Positions 8,913 through 17,843 of a stretch of DNA of 57,994 nucleotides are shown one piece after another. The translations under genes and the position numbers were made by a program. Below the pieces are notes generated by a model. It saw nothing but the letters and a program-made list of their open reading frames with translations. It was not told the DNA's origin and searched no databases. Every line of letters begins with the position of its first letter. Positions within the stretch are counted from its first letter, which is position 1. This stretch comes from WJKG01 sp964627305 (GTDB lineage Bacteria; Zixibacteria; MSB-5A5; GN15; FEB-12), in assembly GCA_964627305.1 (NCBI GenBank), contig CAZVHP010000013.1, forward strand, positions 1 through 57,994, in the 5' to 3' direction.

Positions 8913-9804
8913 AGGTTAGTTCCGGATATTGGAGCCGTCCGTTCGGGTTGCCGAACGCCTTAAACAGCGAAGTAGCCGTTCTGGCAGCGATGTCAAACAG
9001 TGAACGCGACTCGCCGTTGATTTCGTGGCGGCGGTTCATCAGCGGGCGAATTAGCGCCGCCTTGACGTCGCGGTCCATTTCCATCGATTGAGGACAGGTT
9101 TTGTCAAGGAGGCAGACGGTGTGGTCCACCAGCGGCCGATACGGCTCCATAACATCGTCGATCAGCGAAAACGGGTTGTATCGGTTATGGTGATGCAGGC
9201 CGAGCGACGGATGCAGTCCGACGGCGCATACGGCGCGGGCGATGATCCCCCGCAGGACGGCATAGCCGTAGTTGAGAGCGCTATTGGTGAAATCTCGTCG
9301 GCCGGGGATGCGGCGAAACGCCGGGTCAATAAGTACCGGCCAGTAGCGGCGCGCCGCCTGGGCCTCGACATTGGAGGTGTCGCCCGATTTGACGGTGCGG
9401 GCGAGTCGAGCCAGTCCGTGGTCGTCGCCGTGCAGCAACTCAAGCAGGCGACCCTGCGCCCTGACTTTGGCGACAACGATTTGTCGCCACAACTGTTTCT
9501 TGCGGGGAACCGTGACCGTCAGTTGCGACGCCATCCGCTCGGTCTGAACATAGTTTTGGGCTAGCGGCAAGAGCATTCCGATCGGCAACCGCTTCTCGTT
9601 GCATAGGACAACCGTCCCGCCGTTGGCGCAGACCCCGGCCAGTGTGGCGTGGGTGTAGTGCGCTCCCGGATGGGAAACCACCAGTCCGGCGATTTCTTCC
9701 AGGGGGGCCGAGAATTCGCGATCAGAGGTCTGGATGACAAGCTGGGAGTTGCGGACACTGAGACCGGCCGCTTCTTCGGATATGTCGATAATCTTCTGTT
9801 CCAT
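8878..9804 (-). CDS. cas1: CRISPR-associated integrase Cas1 (type II)
   Basis: 308 residues. The conserved metal-binding residues are present: Glu147 in SNVEAQAARRYW, a His in GLHHHNRYNPFSL (about 204-206), and an acidic residue in DDVMEPYRPLVD (about 216-220). The N-terminal beta domain ends near GMLLPLAQNYVQ. The C-terminus carries an acidic tail (EDDTEEEDEE). It lies 53 bases after cas9 and overlaps cas2, forming a three-gene operon. It would integrate new 30-bp spacers into the array. The SD before ATG 9804 is weak, but no better in-frame start exists. Confidence 0.97.
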   Translation of the reverse strand: MEQKIIDISEEAAGLSVRNSQLVIQTSDREFSAPLEEIAGLVVSHPGAHYTHATLAGVCANGGTVVLCNEKRLPIGMLLPLAQNYVQTERMASQLTVTVPRKKQLWRQIVVAKVRAQGRLLELLHGDDHGLARLARTVKSGDTSNVEAQAARRYWPVLIDPAFRRIPGRRDFTNSALNYGYAVLRGIIARAVCAVGLHPSLGLHHHNRYNPFSLIDDVMEPYRPLVDHTVCLLDKTCPQSMEMDRDVKAALIRPLMNRRHEINGESRSLFDIAARTATSLFKAFGNPNGRLQYPELTFEDDTEEEDEE

Positions 9805-9857
9805 ACCCCATTGTGTCTAATCGGCAGGAACGAAGATCGAGTTAACTTTCCATTCTC

Positions 9858-12800
9858 TCAGCTATTGTCGGTCCGGACCTCACCCAGCGGCGTGACAACC
9901 ATTTTGCGGCACCCCTGCTTCCGGAGCGGCTCGGGGAGGGCCGTGAGCCCCTTCTTGCCGATTTCCTTGAGAGTCCGGGCGTCCTTGACAGGAGCAAAAC
10001 GTATGTTGCCGGTCGCCTCAATACTGCGGACTACAAACAGATTTGCGACACCATTTCTGGTCAGTTCGATGATCTCTCCACCAGACAGGGAGAAGAGGAA
10101 CCGCCGTCTTTCAGTGGATTCCTGGTGGACTACTGGCTCCTTTGAACGCTTGCGACGGTACGCCTCATAGAGGCTCACAACCTCGGCTTCCCACTTGATT
10201 GAACCGTCATCGTCTGTCGTCTCGTACATTGCCATGTGGTGGTTATTGCCGAAATCGACATACCGCGGGGCGTGCGTAGAGTCGACGTTTTGCGGAGACG
10301 TCAGCCTTGCGCGAATTCTCACTCGGCGAACTCTGGTCTCAGATCCGTCCTGCGAGCGAATGACGGGTAGGTTGTTTTCGTCGGCAAAGGCTTGGTTTGG
10401 CGGCTTACCAAGCCTGCTGAGAGTCTCTGCGACCAGATCGCGGATGGTCGGATCCAGAATCTTGTCAACCTCGGCCGGTGTCAGATTTTGCAGTGCCTTG
10501 CGGGCCGTCACAAATGTGTGACCGTCTTTGCCGGTACGGGGTACACCATAGAACGTATCCTTATGCAAGGCTCCGCGAACGCGACGGCTAATGCGATGGG
10601 ACGGCACAATCGAGTTGACGACTGCCTCGACATCTGTATGGAATGTTGCCCACGGAAGCGGCATATCCTTGAAGAGCCGCCCTGAATCGACCGCAGCACG
10701 CGCAGCGGCATCGCTGAGTTTCTTAATGACTCCTGGCCCAGTCAGGGCGACGATGAGGGCATCGACGGCGTGATGGCGATGGTCGTCGCGGGACTTGGTG
10801 TCGCCAGTGCCGAGGACAGTATTCAAGCCATGAGTCTGCCTTATGTAGGCGGTAACGGGTCCACAAACCGCATGAACACGGCGCCTGCGTGACGCATCTA
10901 TCCCGTCATCGTTAACGCCACCATATAACAGACCAAGGTACCGCTTTGCACTTCTGGCAGCCCAGCGGGTGTCGTTTAGGTGGCGATTGCTGAACTCCGC
11001 GATGTGGCTGTCCAGTTGCTTCCTATCCATCTTAAACCGCCTAAGTTTGGCGGATGCCAGCCGCCCCCGGAACTGCCTGACCCGCTCCAGTATCTGCGGC
11101 CACCCAGACGTTTCGGCGTATGCTTCGTGAGGAGTACGATTGCCCTTTACGCGACGATTCTCATGAACATCAGATATTGTCTTGTTGACGAAGGAGTTGT
11201 CCAAGCTGCGACTAAAGGGGATAATGTGCTCGATGTCAAACTGCGGCTGCGCTCCAAACAGAGAGTCCATTCCTATTCTCTTGCCAGTATAGGGACACGT
11301 CCAGTTGCACTCTTCGGCAAGCAGGTACTTCTCAATGTCTCTTCGACTCGGGTTCGGTATTTTGGCCTCCTCAAGGATAGCCTGAGCCGCGGCCTCGCGT
11401 TTACTCTGGTTCTCCCGTATCCGCTTCGTAGTTGCCTGACGCTGCCTTGATGACTGGCGCAACTCACGTGCAAGCTCGATCCGTATAACATCCGGCCGCC
11501 CATACCTGTTGATGATGGCGTTCACCACGCGCCTCATTTCGCTGAGTGTGCGGGTAACCACTGGGTTTCGCAGGTCCGGCAGCTGTTTACACTTAACCTC
11601 GGGTAGTTGAGACAGCGGTTTTCCGGTTCGATCAAAGTGTTCAGGGTAAACCTCCTTGATCGCGGATTGAAGGGGCATGCCGCGCTCAAGCAGCGGAACG
11701 ATTCTGGCCAGAGCCTGGCGAGAGTAGGCGCTGTAGTCGGAATCGAGACGAAGGTGGGCCAGTTGTTCAGCTGCCTCTTCCTCAAGCTCCCAGTACCGCA
11801 CTCCGCGACGCTTGAGGGTTTCTTCCTTTACAATGCAATACCAGTCTTCGACAACCTGTTCCCGCTGGTGATCGGACATCATCCTCCACCGATCTTCACC
11901 GAAGACCGTTGCCAGCTTCTGGGACGTGCGGTTTCCGATCAACCTCTTCTCGCCATCTCTCTCGAGATTGAACTTGGCGGTTCGCTTCAGACCGAGAGTG
12001 GTACGGAGACTACTAAACTTGAGATCACCTCCGTATTCAAGAGCGTTGATGACGGTCTCGCGCTGCTTCTGGTCCATCTCGACGAGTTCGCCCGTAGAAG
12101 TATCAATAATTCGCAGGTTATTGAGGCTTTGGAGATACCGGAAGCGCTGACAGATCAACAGCGCCATCGGTGCCCGCTGGCGTCCCTTTTCAAGCTCGCA
12201 TTTGCCGATGAATCGCGCCTGGCTCTTCAGGCGTCTCTGGTAGAAGATAGTGTGATGTACGTGCTTCCTGAGCGATTCCGTCAGCACATCGGAGTGAAAT
12301 CGAGCCTGCGATGCCCAGATTAGATCAAACTCATCGAGATACATCTGTCGTCCGGTATACTGGCCCCTGACGCGCTCGCCTCGGATCAGTCTGCGGTTAA
12401 ACAGAACTCCGAGCGTGGCGGCGTTCTCATCTTCAACCTCCGATTGCAAGTCCTTGATGGCAGCTTTGACTTGCCCTGCATCCTCGTCCTTCTTAGGCGC
12501 CGATTTCCGATTGCTCAGGAAACCGCGACGTTGTGCCAAATGGTACAGCGCCCTACCGAGTTCATGAAGCTCCAGTCTTTCATTGATGGCTCTGGCCCTG
12601 AGGCTATAGGGGTCGTCGTGCGTCGCATCGAACTCCTTCAAGAACTCGTGTCGGTCATTGCTATCAGTTACATTCCCCTTCGGAAGCAGTCCCGAGCGCT
12701 GAAGCAGCCTCGCAAGATTGCGCATGCGACGGCCGCGTCGCTCAAGGCCGCGCCGAATCTGCCGGGCCTCTCTGCGCTCCAAGTTGCGAGATTTACCCCT

Positions 12801-12959
12801 GCCGTCAACTTTGAGACTGTCCAAACCGGCGTCAAAAATCCTGACACCTGCATCAATAATGCGCCGAGGGCCTTCCCCATCGAACTCGATAAGCCCCCAA
12901 CCAACCGAACCAGTTCCCAAATCAAGCCCAAGAACTGTTTCTTCATGTTTCTTAGCCAT
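9858..12959 (-). CDS. cas9: Cas9 endonuclease, compact type II-C
   Basis: 1033 residues, in the size range of II-C Cas9. RuvC-I has Asp13 in LGLDLGTGSVGWG; an Arg-rich bridge helix follows (about 53-85); RuvC-II has Glu495 in VIRIELAREL. The HNH domain has zinc-like CPYTGKRIG, then FDIEHIIPFSRSLDNSF with His578, and Asn601 before RRVKGN. RuvC-III is DDHRHHAVDALIVALT with His730 and Asp733. All catalytic residues are intact. The C-terminal ~130 residues (from VDFGNNHHMAMYE) form the PAM-interacting region and end in VVTPLGEVR. The gene is divergent from the tracrRNA gene, with only about 47 bases between its ATG and the anti-repeat. The PAM cannot be deduced from this window. Confidence 0.98.
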   Translation of the reverse strand: MAKKHEETVLGLDLGTGSVGWGLIEFDGEGPRRIIDAGVRIFDAGLDSLKVDGRGKSRNLERREARQIRRGLERRGRRMRNLARLLQRSGLLPKGNVTDSNDRHEFLKEFDATHDDPYSLRARAINERLELHELGRALYHLAQRRGFLSNRKSAPKKDEDAGQVKAAIKDLQSEVEDENAATLGVLFNRRLIRGERVRGQYTGRQMYLDEFDLIWASQARFHSDVLTESLRKHVHHTIFYQRRLKSQARFIGKCELEKGRQRAPMALLICQRFRYLQSLNNLRIIDTSTGELVEMDQKQRETVINALEYGGDLKFSSLRTTLGLKRTAKFNLERDGEKRLIGNRTSQKLATVFGEDRWRMMSDHQREQVVEDWYCIVKEETLKRRGVRYWELEEEAAEQLAHLRLDSDYSAYSRQALARIVPLLERGMPLQSAIKEVYPEHFDRTGKPLSQLPEVKCKQLPDLRNPVVTRTLSEMRRVVNAIINRYGRPDVIRIELARELRQSSRQRQATTKRIRENQSKREAAAQAILEEAKIPNPSRRDIEKYLLAEECNWTCPYTGKRIGMDSLFGAQPQFDIEHIIPFSRSLDNSFVNKTISDVHENRRVKGNRTPHEAYAETSGWPQILERVRQFRGRLASAKLRRFKMDRKQLDSHIAEFSNRHLNDTRWAARSAKRYLGLLYGGVNDDGIDASRRRRVHAVCGPVTAYIRQTHGLNTVLGTGDTKSRDDHRHHAVDALIVALTGPGVIKKLSDAAARAAVDSGRLFKDMPLPWATFHTDVEAVVNSIVPSHRISRRVRGALHKDTFYGVPRTGKDGHTFVTARKALQNLTPAEVDKILDPTIRDLVAETLSRLGKPPNQAFADENNLPVIRSQDGSETRVRRVRIRARLTSPQNVDSTHAPRYVDFGNNHHMAMYETTDDDGSIKWEAEVVSLYEAYRRKRSKEPVVHQESTERRRFLFSLSGGEIIELTRNGVANLFVVRSIEATGNIRFAPVKDARTLKEIGKKGLTALPEPLRKQGCRKMVVTPLGEVRTDNS

Positions 12960-12970
12960 TCAATAACCCC

Positions 12971-12999
12971 TTGACGTGGCATGTCGCCGGAAGTATACT
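12971..12999 (+). promoter_or_regulatory. Sigma-70 promoter of the tracrRNA gene
   Basis: -35 TTGACG (12971-12976), 17-base spacer, -10 TATACT (12994-12999). The expected start near 13006 falls at the first base of the anti-repeat, so the tracrRNA has essentially no 5' extension. Confidence 0.85.
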
Positions 13000-13005
13000 T
13001 GAGTT

Positions 13006-13116
13006 GAATGTACTTGATCGGCGGTTGTCCGTCAAGTTCCAGTAAGAGACAACCGTCTCGAAGGTTTGGCCCCACGGGGCCGGCTCCCCCCCGCTCCAGT
13101 AGCGGGGTTTTCTTTT
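13006..13116 (+). ncRNA. tracrRNA
   Basis: The anti-repeat spans 13007-13043. It pairs with the whole 36-nt repeat through Watson-Crick and G-U pairs, with only a 1x2 internal bulge; the lower stem is 13 bp (repeat 5' end with GTCAAGTTCCAGT). Downstream are a short hairpin GAGAC-AACC-GTCTC (13046-13059), a second hairpin GGCCCC-AC-GGGGCC (13068-13081), and a terminator hairpin CCCCGCT-CCAGT-AGCGGGG (13089-13107) followed by TTTTCTTTT. The total of about 110 nt fits II-C tracrRNAs. Promoter, anti-repeat and terminator are all visible, so the gene boundaries are well defined. Confidence 0.95.
13007..13035 (-). promoter_or_regulatory. Candidate cas9 promoter embedded in the anti-repeat
   Basis: Read on the minus strand, the anti-repeat is a degenerate copy of the CRISPR repeat. 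It keeps -35 TTGACG (13035-13030), 17 bases, and -10 TACATT (13012-13007). The start would be near 13000, giving a ~41-base leader to the cas9 ATG at 12959. It overlaps the tracrRNA start, so the two promoters face away from each other with interlocked -10 and +1 regions. Confidence 0.65.
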
Positions 13117-13188
13117 GATTTTTCTAACGGGTCGTTTGGGGCTACACCGCATTTGCCATCACCCAGTTGCGAAACGCGTCTTGTCGGA

Positions 13189-13208
13189 GCCGCTTTGATT
13201 GAAAAGAG
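13189..13208. repeat. 20-bp dispersed repeat, copy also at 57918-57937
   Basis: GCCGCTTTGATTGAAAAGAG occurs identically here and at 57918-57937, where it directly extends the ~93-bp repeat of the right-hand region. Its role is unknown; it may be an end fragment of a small mobile or palindromic element. Confidence 0.6.
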
Positions 13209-13240
13209 CCCCGTTCGGCAAGTATGTCGAAGGGGCTTTT
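13207..13240. terminator. Bidirectional hairpin terminator
   Basis: AGCCCC (13207-13212), then TTCG...CGAA inside, then GGGGCT (13232-13237) running into TTTT on the plus strand; the minus strand gives GGGGCTCTTTTC. It lies about 100 bases past the minus-strand gene ending at 13341 and is well placed to end that operon. The rest of 13117-13340 has no gene I can support. Confidence 0.65.
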
Positions 13241-13340
13241 GTATGTGGGACAAAGAGTTCCGCGGGTGGAATTCGAGTTCGATCTGTGCAACTACCTGTA
13301 TGGGTATCTCTGCTCGTGCTTCTGTTATGTGTGATCGCTC

Positions 13341-16115
13341 TCAGATGCCTTGTCCGGCCGGATCGCACAGGTAACCAATCGCCAGGTTGCATTCTGCGTT
13401 CATTGAGACGGTTAGATGAAGACCACCGGCAGACTGTGCGATGTCAATAACGCGGACAACATCGCTCAGATGACCGAATTCGGGAGCAATAGGCCCGAGC
13501 TGGTTGTCACGGCTGCGGAGAAACGCATGGTTGAAGACGATATTGGCATCATCAGGGTAGAGCGGGAGATAGCGAATCCCGGCCTCGACGAGGTCCTGGA
13601 AGAAATGCGTCCCGAACGACAGCTCGGGCAAGTACTGACCCTTCTGGAATGCAATCTCTATCAACATAGCGGTATTGTTAATGTCGGAGTAATCGACACT
13701 GACGCCGAGCTTGATATCCCCGCGGCTTCCCCATCGCCCCGGACCCATGAGAATGAAGCGACGTCGAGGAAGCAGCTTGTTCAGTGCGCTGACCGCGCGC
13801 CCGACTTCCAACATGCCGGATTGTGATCCCATTGCGGCGTAACAGTCAGGATCGACATACACAATGTGTGAGATGCCCGGAACACAGCCGTTGGATATAT
13901 GGCGCTCGGCGGTGAATATGATTCTTTCAGGGTCGAGTCCTTGCGGAATCTGACCCGGCGCAGACACCTCTGAATAGCTCTGCGGCCGGCACTGCAGCAG
14001 ATACAAGTGGGTGCCGTCAGATGCAAACTCGATATCAACCGCATACCCGAGCGTCTCCTCAAGCACTTTCATGAGCGTTCGGATACGTGGGAGGAAGTCG
14101 GTTTGCGACACAAGTCTATCGAAGGTCGCGACCGGTTTCTCGCGATCGGGGTCGATCCCCAGCAGCGACATCGGCTTGATGAAATTCTGGCTATACACGG
14201 ATACAACATCGCGCAGCAACTCCTGGCCGCCTTCGACACCGGTGACGAACCTCTCGATTTCGATCGATTCGAAACAGACGCTGTCGATATTGATCACGTC
14301 CAGCATGTGAGGAGAATAGCGATACACGTCCTCTGGTGTCACATTGACCCGCAGGCCGGGCTGCCCGAGCGAGATCAGCACCGGGTAGTCGTCACCGAGC
14401 CTGTCGACTGCACGCGTTCCGAGACCCGGTACGATGCGAAGCAGGCCGTCGTCTCGGCGAATCCGCGGCGACCACAGAAAGTCATTCCGTCCAAAGGCAA
14501 CACCACCAAATGCCGGGAGAAAGTACGGGCCGATCCGCCTGCCGACCACCTCCTGGATCAGGATACCCATTTCCTCGTTGTGATCGAGCAGTCCTCGATC
14601 GGCACGGTATTCGATCGCATCGGGGCTGAATGTTGAGGCATACACTTCGGCGACTGCATCGGTCAACGCTTCGAGCCGATGGCGCTTACTCCCCTGGTTA
14701 GCCAGGAACAGGCTCTTGTATTTACCCGAGAAGGCCGCGCCGATGCTGTCCTCGAGCAAACTGGAGCTCCGCACAACGAGTGGATTGCTGCCAAAGTCGT
14801 CAAGTGCCGCTGATAGTCCGCGCACGATGTCCTCGGGAAATGTCACCGAGGCAAAAGCCTGGGAGATACAGGGATACTCCATTCGCACCTGCTGTATCGG
14901 CTTGTATTTCTGCTCGACGAGTTCGTCGAAGTCACAGTGATGAATAAAGTAGAACAGCACATCCGAGGTTACATACCAGGTGCGGGGTGTTCTGATATCG
15001 CGCAAGAGGGGATGCTCAGTTGCCTTTTTACGCACAATCTGGTTCGCGAGATACAAGCCCGCCGACTTTCCTCCCAGCCGTCCATAACTGTCCTTGCTGT
15101 AAATCGTCTTTTCGAGGAGGAAGTGGAAGTCATTGATGGTCATTAGATCCTTTGCGACGTCGACATACGTTCGCTGTTCTGAGAGAAAACGACGAATCAA
15201 TGAAATCAGGATTCCCCGAGTGCGCTGCACAGGCACAAAGGCGGGATCGTTCGACATCTCATGGTAACGACGGAGAATATCGGCTACTGTCGAAACCGCC
15301 CCGCTGGAGTTCGTCAACTGAACAAGGAAGCTCTGCTTGTCCTCCTGTATCCACATCTGAATGAGGTGCAGGATGTGCGAGCATTCGAGATGGTCGGCGG
15401 CCATTGCAAATACACGCGGCCCAAGGCACGACGAGGAGTAGGTGCTGTGCTCCTGGCGCGGGCGATTCCATTCACCAGCGATGTCAGGCTTATGGAAGGC
15501 GATGCGCGACGGCCAGGCGGAGCGCAGCAGTTGTTCAGCTCCGGAGATGCCGTTCCAGCACAGGTAGTTCAGCATCTTACGAGCTACTCGCTGGTAGAGG
15601 TCGGGATCGGCGCTCTTCAGTGCCCCGAGGGCCATTTGCCACTCGCACTTGGCGTACTCGGGGACACTCGCCCTGACCTCGTTCCAGTCGGCAGCGAATT
15701 GCGTCTTTATGCGTTGCAGCAACAAATCTCCGACTCGGGAGGCAATCATATCAAGGAGGCGGACTTCTTCATCCAGAAACGGGCTGGCACAGTGCGGCGT
15801 GGGATCAGACGTATAGTACACGGCGACAAACCCAACCACCCGGCCCTGAACCACGATGTCGGAGCAGAGCATCCACTGCGTCTCGACGAAATCGGGCGAT
15901 GTATAAGTGGTGGTGCCGACCGACACTTTGACAACACACAGTTCCGGATAACGCCATCCGGGAGGAATGATCTTGAGCAGCTTGCGGCACATCGCCTCAG
16001 GCGTGATATCCGGCGTACTGAGCATCGACTGGACGCCATAGAAGCACTCCAGTTCCCTGGCTCGCTCGTGCAGCGACCGAAGCAGCGTTTCCACACGATT
16101 CTTCTGATCTTTCAC
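13341..16115 (-). CDS. GAF-like sensor domain fused to PEP-synthase/PPDK-type ATP-binding domain
   Basis: 924 residues from GTG 16115, which has GGGAGG at good spacing; an ORF without that signal extends 20 codons further. Residues ~1-155 form a GAF-like sensor (ARELECFYGVQSML, IIPPGWRYPELCVV). The middle holds a PPDK N-terminal-type ATP-grasp domain: GRLGGKSAGLYLAN, VRSSSLLEDSIGAAFSGKY, EMGILIQEVVG, and DIEFASDGTHLYLLQCRPQS. I see no swivelling phospho-histidine domain or PEP-binding TIM barrel, so it is unlikely to be a complete PEP synthase. The C-terminal ~200 residues (MGPGRWGSRGD) are unassigned. The same sensor type occurs in the histidine kinase at 24298. It is the last gene of the sigma-54 operon; a regulatory phosphotransferase role is a guess. 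Confidence 0.8.
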   Translation of the reverse strand: MKDQKNRVETLLRSLHERARELECFYGVQSMLSTPDITPEAMCRKLLKIIPPGWRYPELCVVKVSVGTTTYTSPDFVETQWMLCSDIVVQGRVVGFVAVYYTSDPTPHCASPFLDEEVRLLDMIASRVGDLLLQRIKTQFAADWNEVRASVPEYAKCEWQMALGALKSADPDLYQRVARKMLNYLCWNGISGAEQLLRSAWPSRIAFHKPDIAGEWNRPRQEHSTYSSSCLGPRVFAMAADHLECSHILHLIQMWIQEDKQSFLVQLTNSSGAVSTVADILRRYHEMSNDPAFVPVQRTRGILISLIRRFLSEQRTYVDVAKDLMTINDFHFLLEKTIYSKDSYGRLGGKSAGLYLANQIVRKKATEHPLLRDIRTPRTWYVTSDVLFYFIHHCDFDELVEQKYKPIQQVRMEYPCISQAFASVTFPEDIVRGLSAALDDFGSNPLVVRSSSLLEDSIGAAFSGKYKSLFLANQGSKRHRLEALTDAVAEVYASTFSPDAIEYRADRGLLDHNEEMGILIQEVVGRRIGPYFLPAFGGVAFGRNDFLWSPRIRRDDGLLRIVPGLGTRAVDRLGDDYPVLISLGQPGLRVNVTPEDVYRYSPHMLDVINIDSVCFESIEIERFVTGVEGGQELLRDVVSVYSQNFIKPMSLLGIDPDREKPVATFDRLVSQTDFLPRIRTLMKVLEETLGYAVDIEFASDGTHLYLLQCRPQSYSEVSAPGQIPQGLDPERIIFTAERHISNGCVPGISHIVYVDPDCYAAMGSQSGMLEVGRAVSALNKLLPRRRFILMGPGRWGSRGDIKLGVSVDYSDINNTAMLIEIAFQKGQYLPELSFGTHFFQDLVEAGIRYLPLYPDDANIVFNHAFLRSRDNQLGPIAPEFGHLSDVVRVIDIAQSAGGLHLTVSMNAECNLAIGYLCDPAGQGI

Positions 16116-16244
16116 GATCGATACCCTCCCGCTCGATCGAGTTGGATTTGCAGGGGGGATATCGGGCCGAACCATAGTGGTTTCGGCCCGATTCCCGTCG
16201 AACTAAAAGGGGTGCCTGTGGCTGTCCCGGGGCACACCGAACTG

Positions 16245-17828
16245 CTATGCACCCAGTATCTGGTCCACCTGGGCCTTGTCCATGTCCATGACATATGTGA
16301 TGCCGCTGATGGCTGCTGCCTCTGGTGTCAGTGCGCCGAGGTCATCGCGACTCATATAGTCGATTCCGAACTTGCGGCTGCCGGCCATCAGCTGGCGAAG
16401 ACCCTGGGCGAGTCGCTCATAGTACGTATACAATCCCAGCGCTCCGGTCGGGACCTTCTCGAACTCACTGTCGCCAAGCTCGCGGCGCAGCTCTGCGGCG
16501 GTGACGAAGATCTCGTCGACCGAGCTACCGAACCGCTCCACGTACACCGGCACCTGATGCTCCTCAATTGTCCGCCCGATCGTCTTGCCGACCATGGCCG
16601 CTGCAATCGGACTGCGAGCCATGCCAACCAGCTTGACAAAAGGGGCACCCAGAGCCAGACCCTTGAATATCTGATCCTCGAATGTAAACCCGCCTGCCGC
16701 TACGATCGTCGGGACATGCTCACCCTTCGCGGCAAGCCGCGATGCGTACTGATGGGTCAGCGAATGCAATTCGACCGGCGGCATGCCCCATTCATTCATC
16801 ATGCGCCAAGGGCTCATACCTGTTCCGCCACCGGCGCCGTCAATAGTCAGTACATCGATTCCGTATTTCGATGCGTACTTGAGCGCTTGTGCGAGCGCTG
16901 CCGGGCGGTAGGCGCCCGTCTTCAGCGATATGTACCTGGCACCGGCCTTGCGAAGCTCGTCGACACGCGTGGCAAATGACTCCTCGGTGACCATGCCGAC
17001 CCGCGAATGGCGTTCGAACTCCTTGAACGTCCCCCGCTCGAAATTACGGATGATGTTCGGATCGGTCGGGTTCGGAAGCACAACATAGCCGCGCTCGTAC
17101 AAAGTTTGAGCTTTCTTCAGACTGCGGATCTTGACCTCGCCGCCGATATTCTTGGCGCCCTGTCCCCACTTCAACTCTACCCACTCGACGCCGAGTTTCT
17201 CGATAGCGTACTCCTGCACTCCGAGACGCGTGTCTTCAATGTTGGCCTGGACGATGATGGCACCGTAGCCGTCGCGCTGGAAGTCCTTGTACAGCTTCAC
17301 TCGCCGCTTGAGATCGACCGTATCTACGATGCGGCCGTCCTTGATGACTGCTTCGGTGTCCATACCGACCACGTTCTCACCAATCGTCAGACCGGTGCCG
17401 GCCAGTGCCGAACCGATGGCAAGCCCCTCCCAGTTGTTCTTGGCGATGTCGGTAGATCCGATGCCGGGAATGATCCACGGGTAACGGAACTTAAGTCCTT
17501 TGTCATGTCCGAAGTGAACTTCAAGATCCACATTCGGAAAGACCGCCTTGTCGCTGTCGGCCTCGATACCCTCCGCTCCGACCACGCCACCCATGATGTT
17601 GAAGTGCGAGTAATCGACGGGGTATGCTTTCTCGCCGGCGGTTGTGATGACACCGAATGGCTGCGGGTAGATCACTTCATGACCACGATAGGCAGACTTA
17701 CCGATTTCACACATGCCGATGCAGCCATCGACGCAGGTGACGCACATACCGGAGGTTGGAACGATGGAGTCCTCGGTTCTGTTCTTCGTCAGCGTTGCCG
17801 CCGAGGCATTGACTCGTGTAAGTGACAT
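16245..17828 (-). CDS. Glutamate-synthase-like FMN/Fe-S flavoprotein (GltB central/FMN domain)
   Basis: 527 residues matching the FMN-binding glutamate synthase domain as a separate protein, as in archaeal-type GltB2. Visible features are an N-terminal cysteine cluster CVTCVDGCIGMCEIG, the ELKWGQGAKN segment, SLKTGAYRPAALAQ, and the flavin-binding IDGAGGGTGMSPW and PFVKLVGMARSP stretches. It lacks the glutaminase domain and the long C-terminal beta-helix of full GltB. Its neighbours supply NADH oxidation (NuoE/NuoF) and a GltD-type flavoprotein, so electrons probably reach this FMN centre from NADH. It could make glutamate from 2-oxoglutarate and ammonia or act on another substrate. ATG 17828 has an AGAGGA site. 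Confidence 0.85.
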   Translation of the reverse strand: MSLTRVNASAATLTKNRTEDSIVPTSGMCVTCVDGCIGMCEIGKSAYRGHEVIYPQPFGVITTAGEKAYPVDYSHFNIMGGVVGAEGIEADSDKAVFPNVDLEVHFGHDKGLKFRYPWIIPGIGSTDIAKNNWEGLAIGSALAGTGLTIGENVVGMDTEAVIKDGRIVDTVDLKRRVKLYKDFQRDGYGAIIVQANIEDTRLGVQEYAIEKLGVEWVELKWGQGAKNIGGEVKIRSLKKAQTLYERGYVVLPNPTDPNIIRNFERGTFKEFERHSRVGMVTEESFATRVDELRKAGARYISLKTGAYRPAALAQALKYASKYGIDVLTIDGAGGGTGMSPWRMMNEWGMPPVELHSLTHQYASRLAAKGEHVPTIVAAGGFTFEDQIFKGLALGAPFVKLVGMARSPIAAAMVGKTIGRTIEEHQVPVYVERFGSSVDEIFVTAAELRRELGDSEFEKVPTGALGLYTYYERLAQGLRQLMAGSRKFGIDYMSRDDLGALTPEAAAISGITYVMDMDKAQVDQILGA

Positions 17829-17843
17829 AGTCGCATTCCTCTT

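Noticed and set aside
11607..12323. 238-codon plus-strand ORF inside cas9
   Set aside because: Antisense shadow of cas9 with no SD or motif.
15261..16979. 572-codon plus-strand ORF
   Set aside because: It is antisense to the PEP-synthase-like and glutamate-synthase-like genes. Those have clear motifs; this frame has none.
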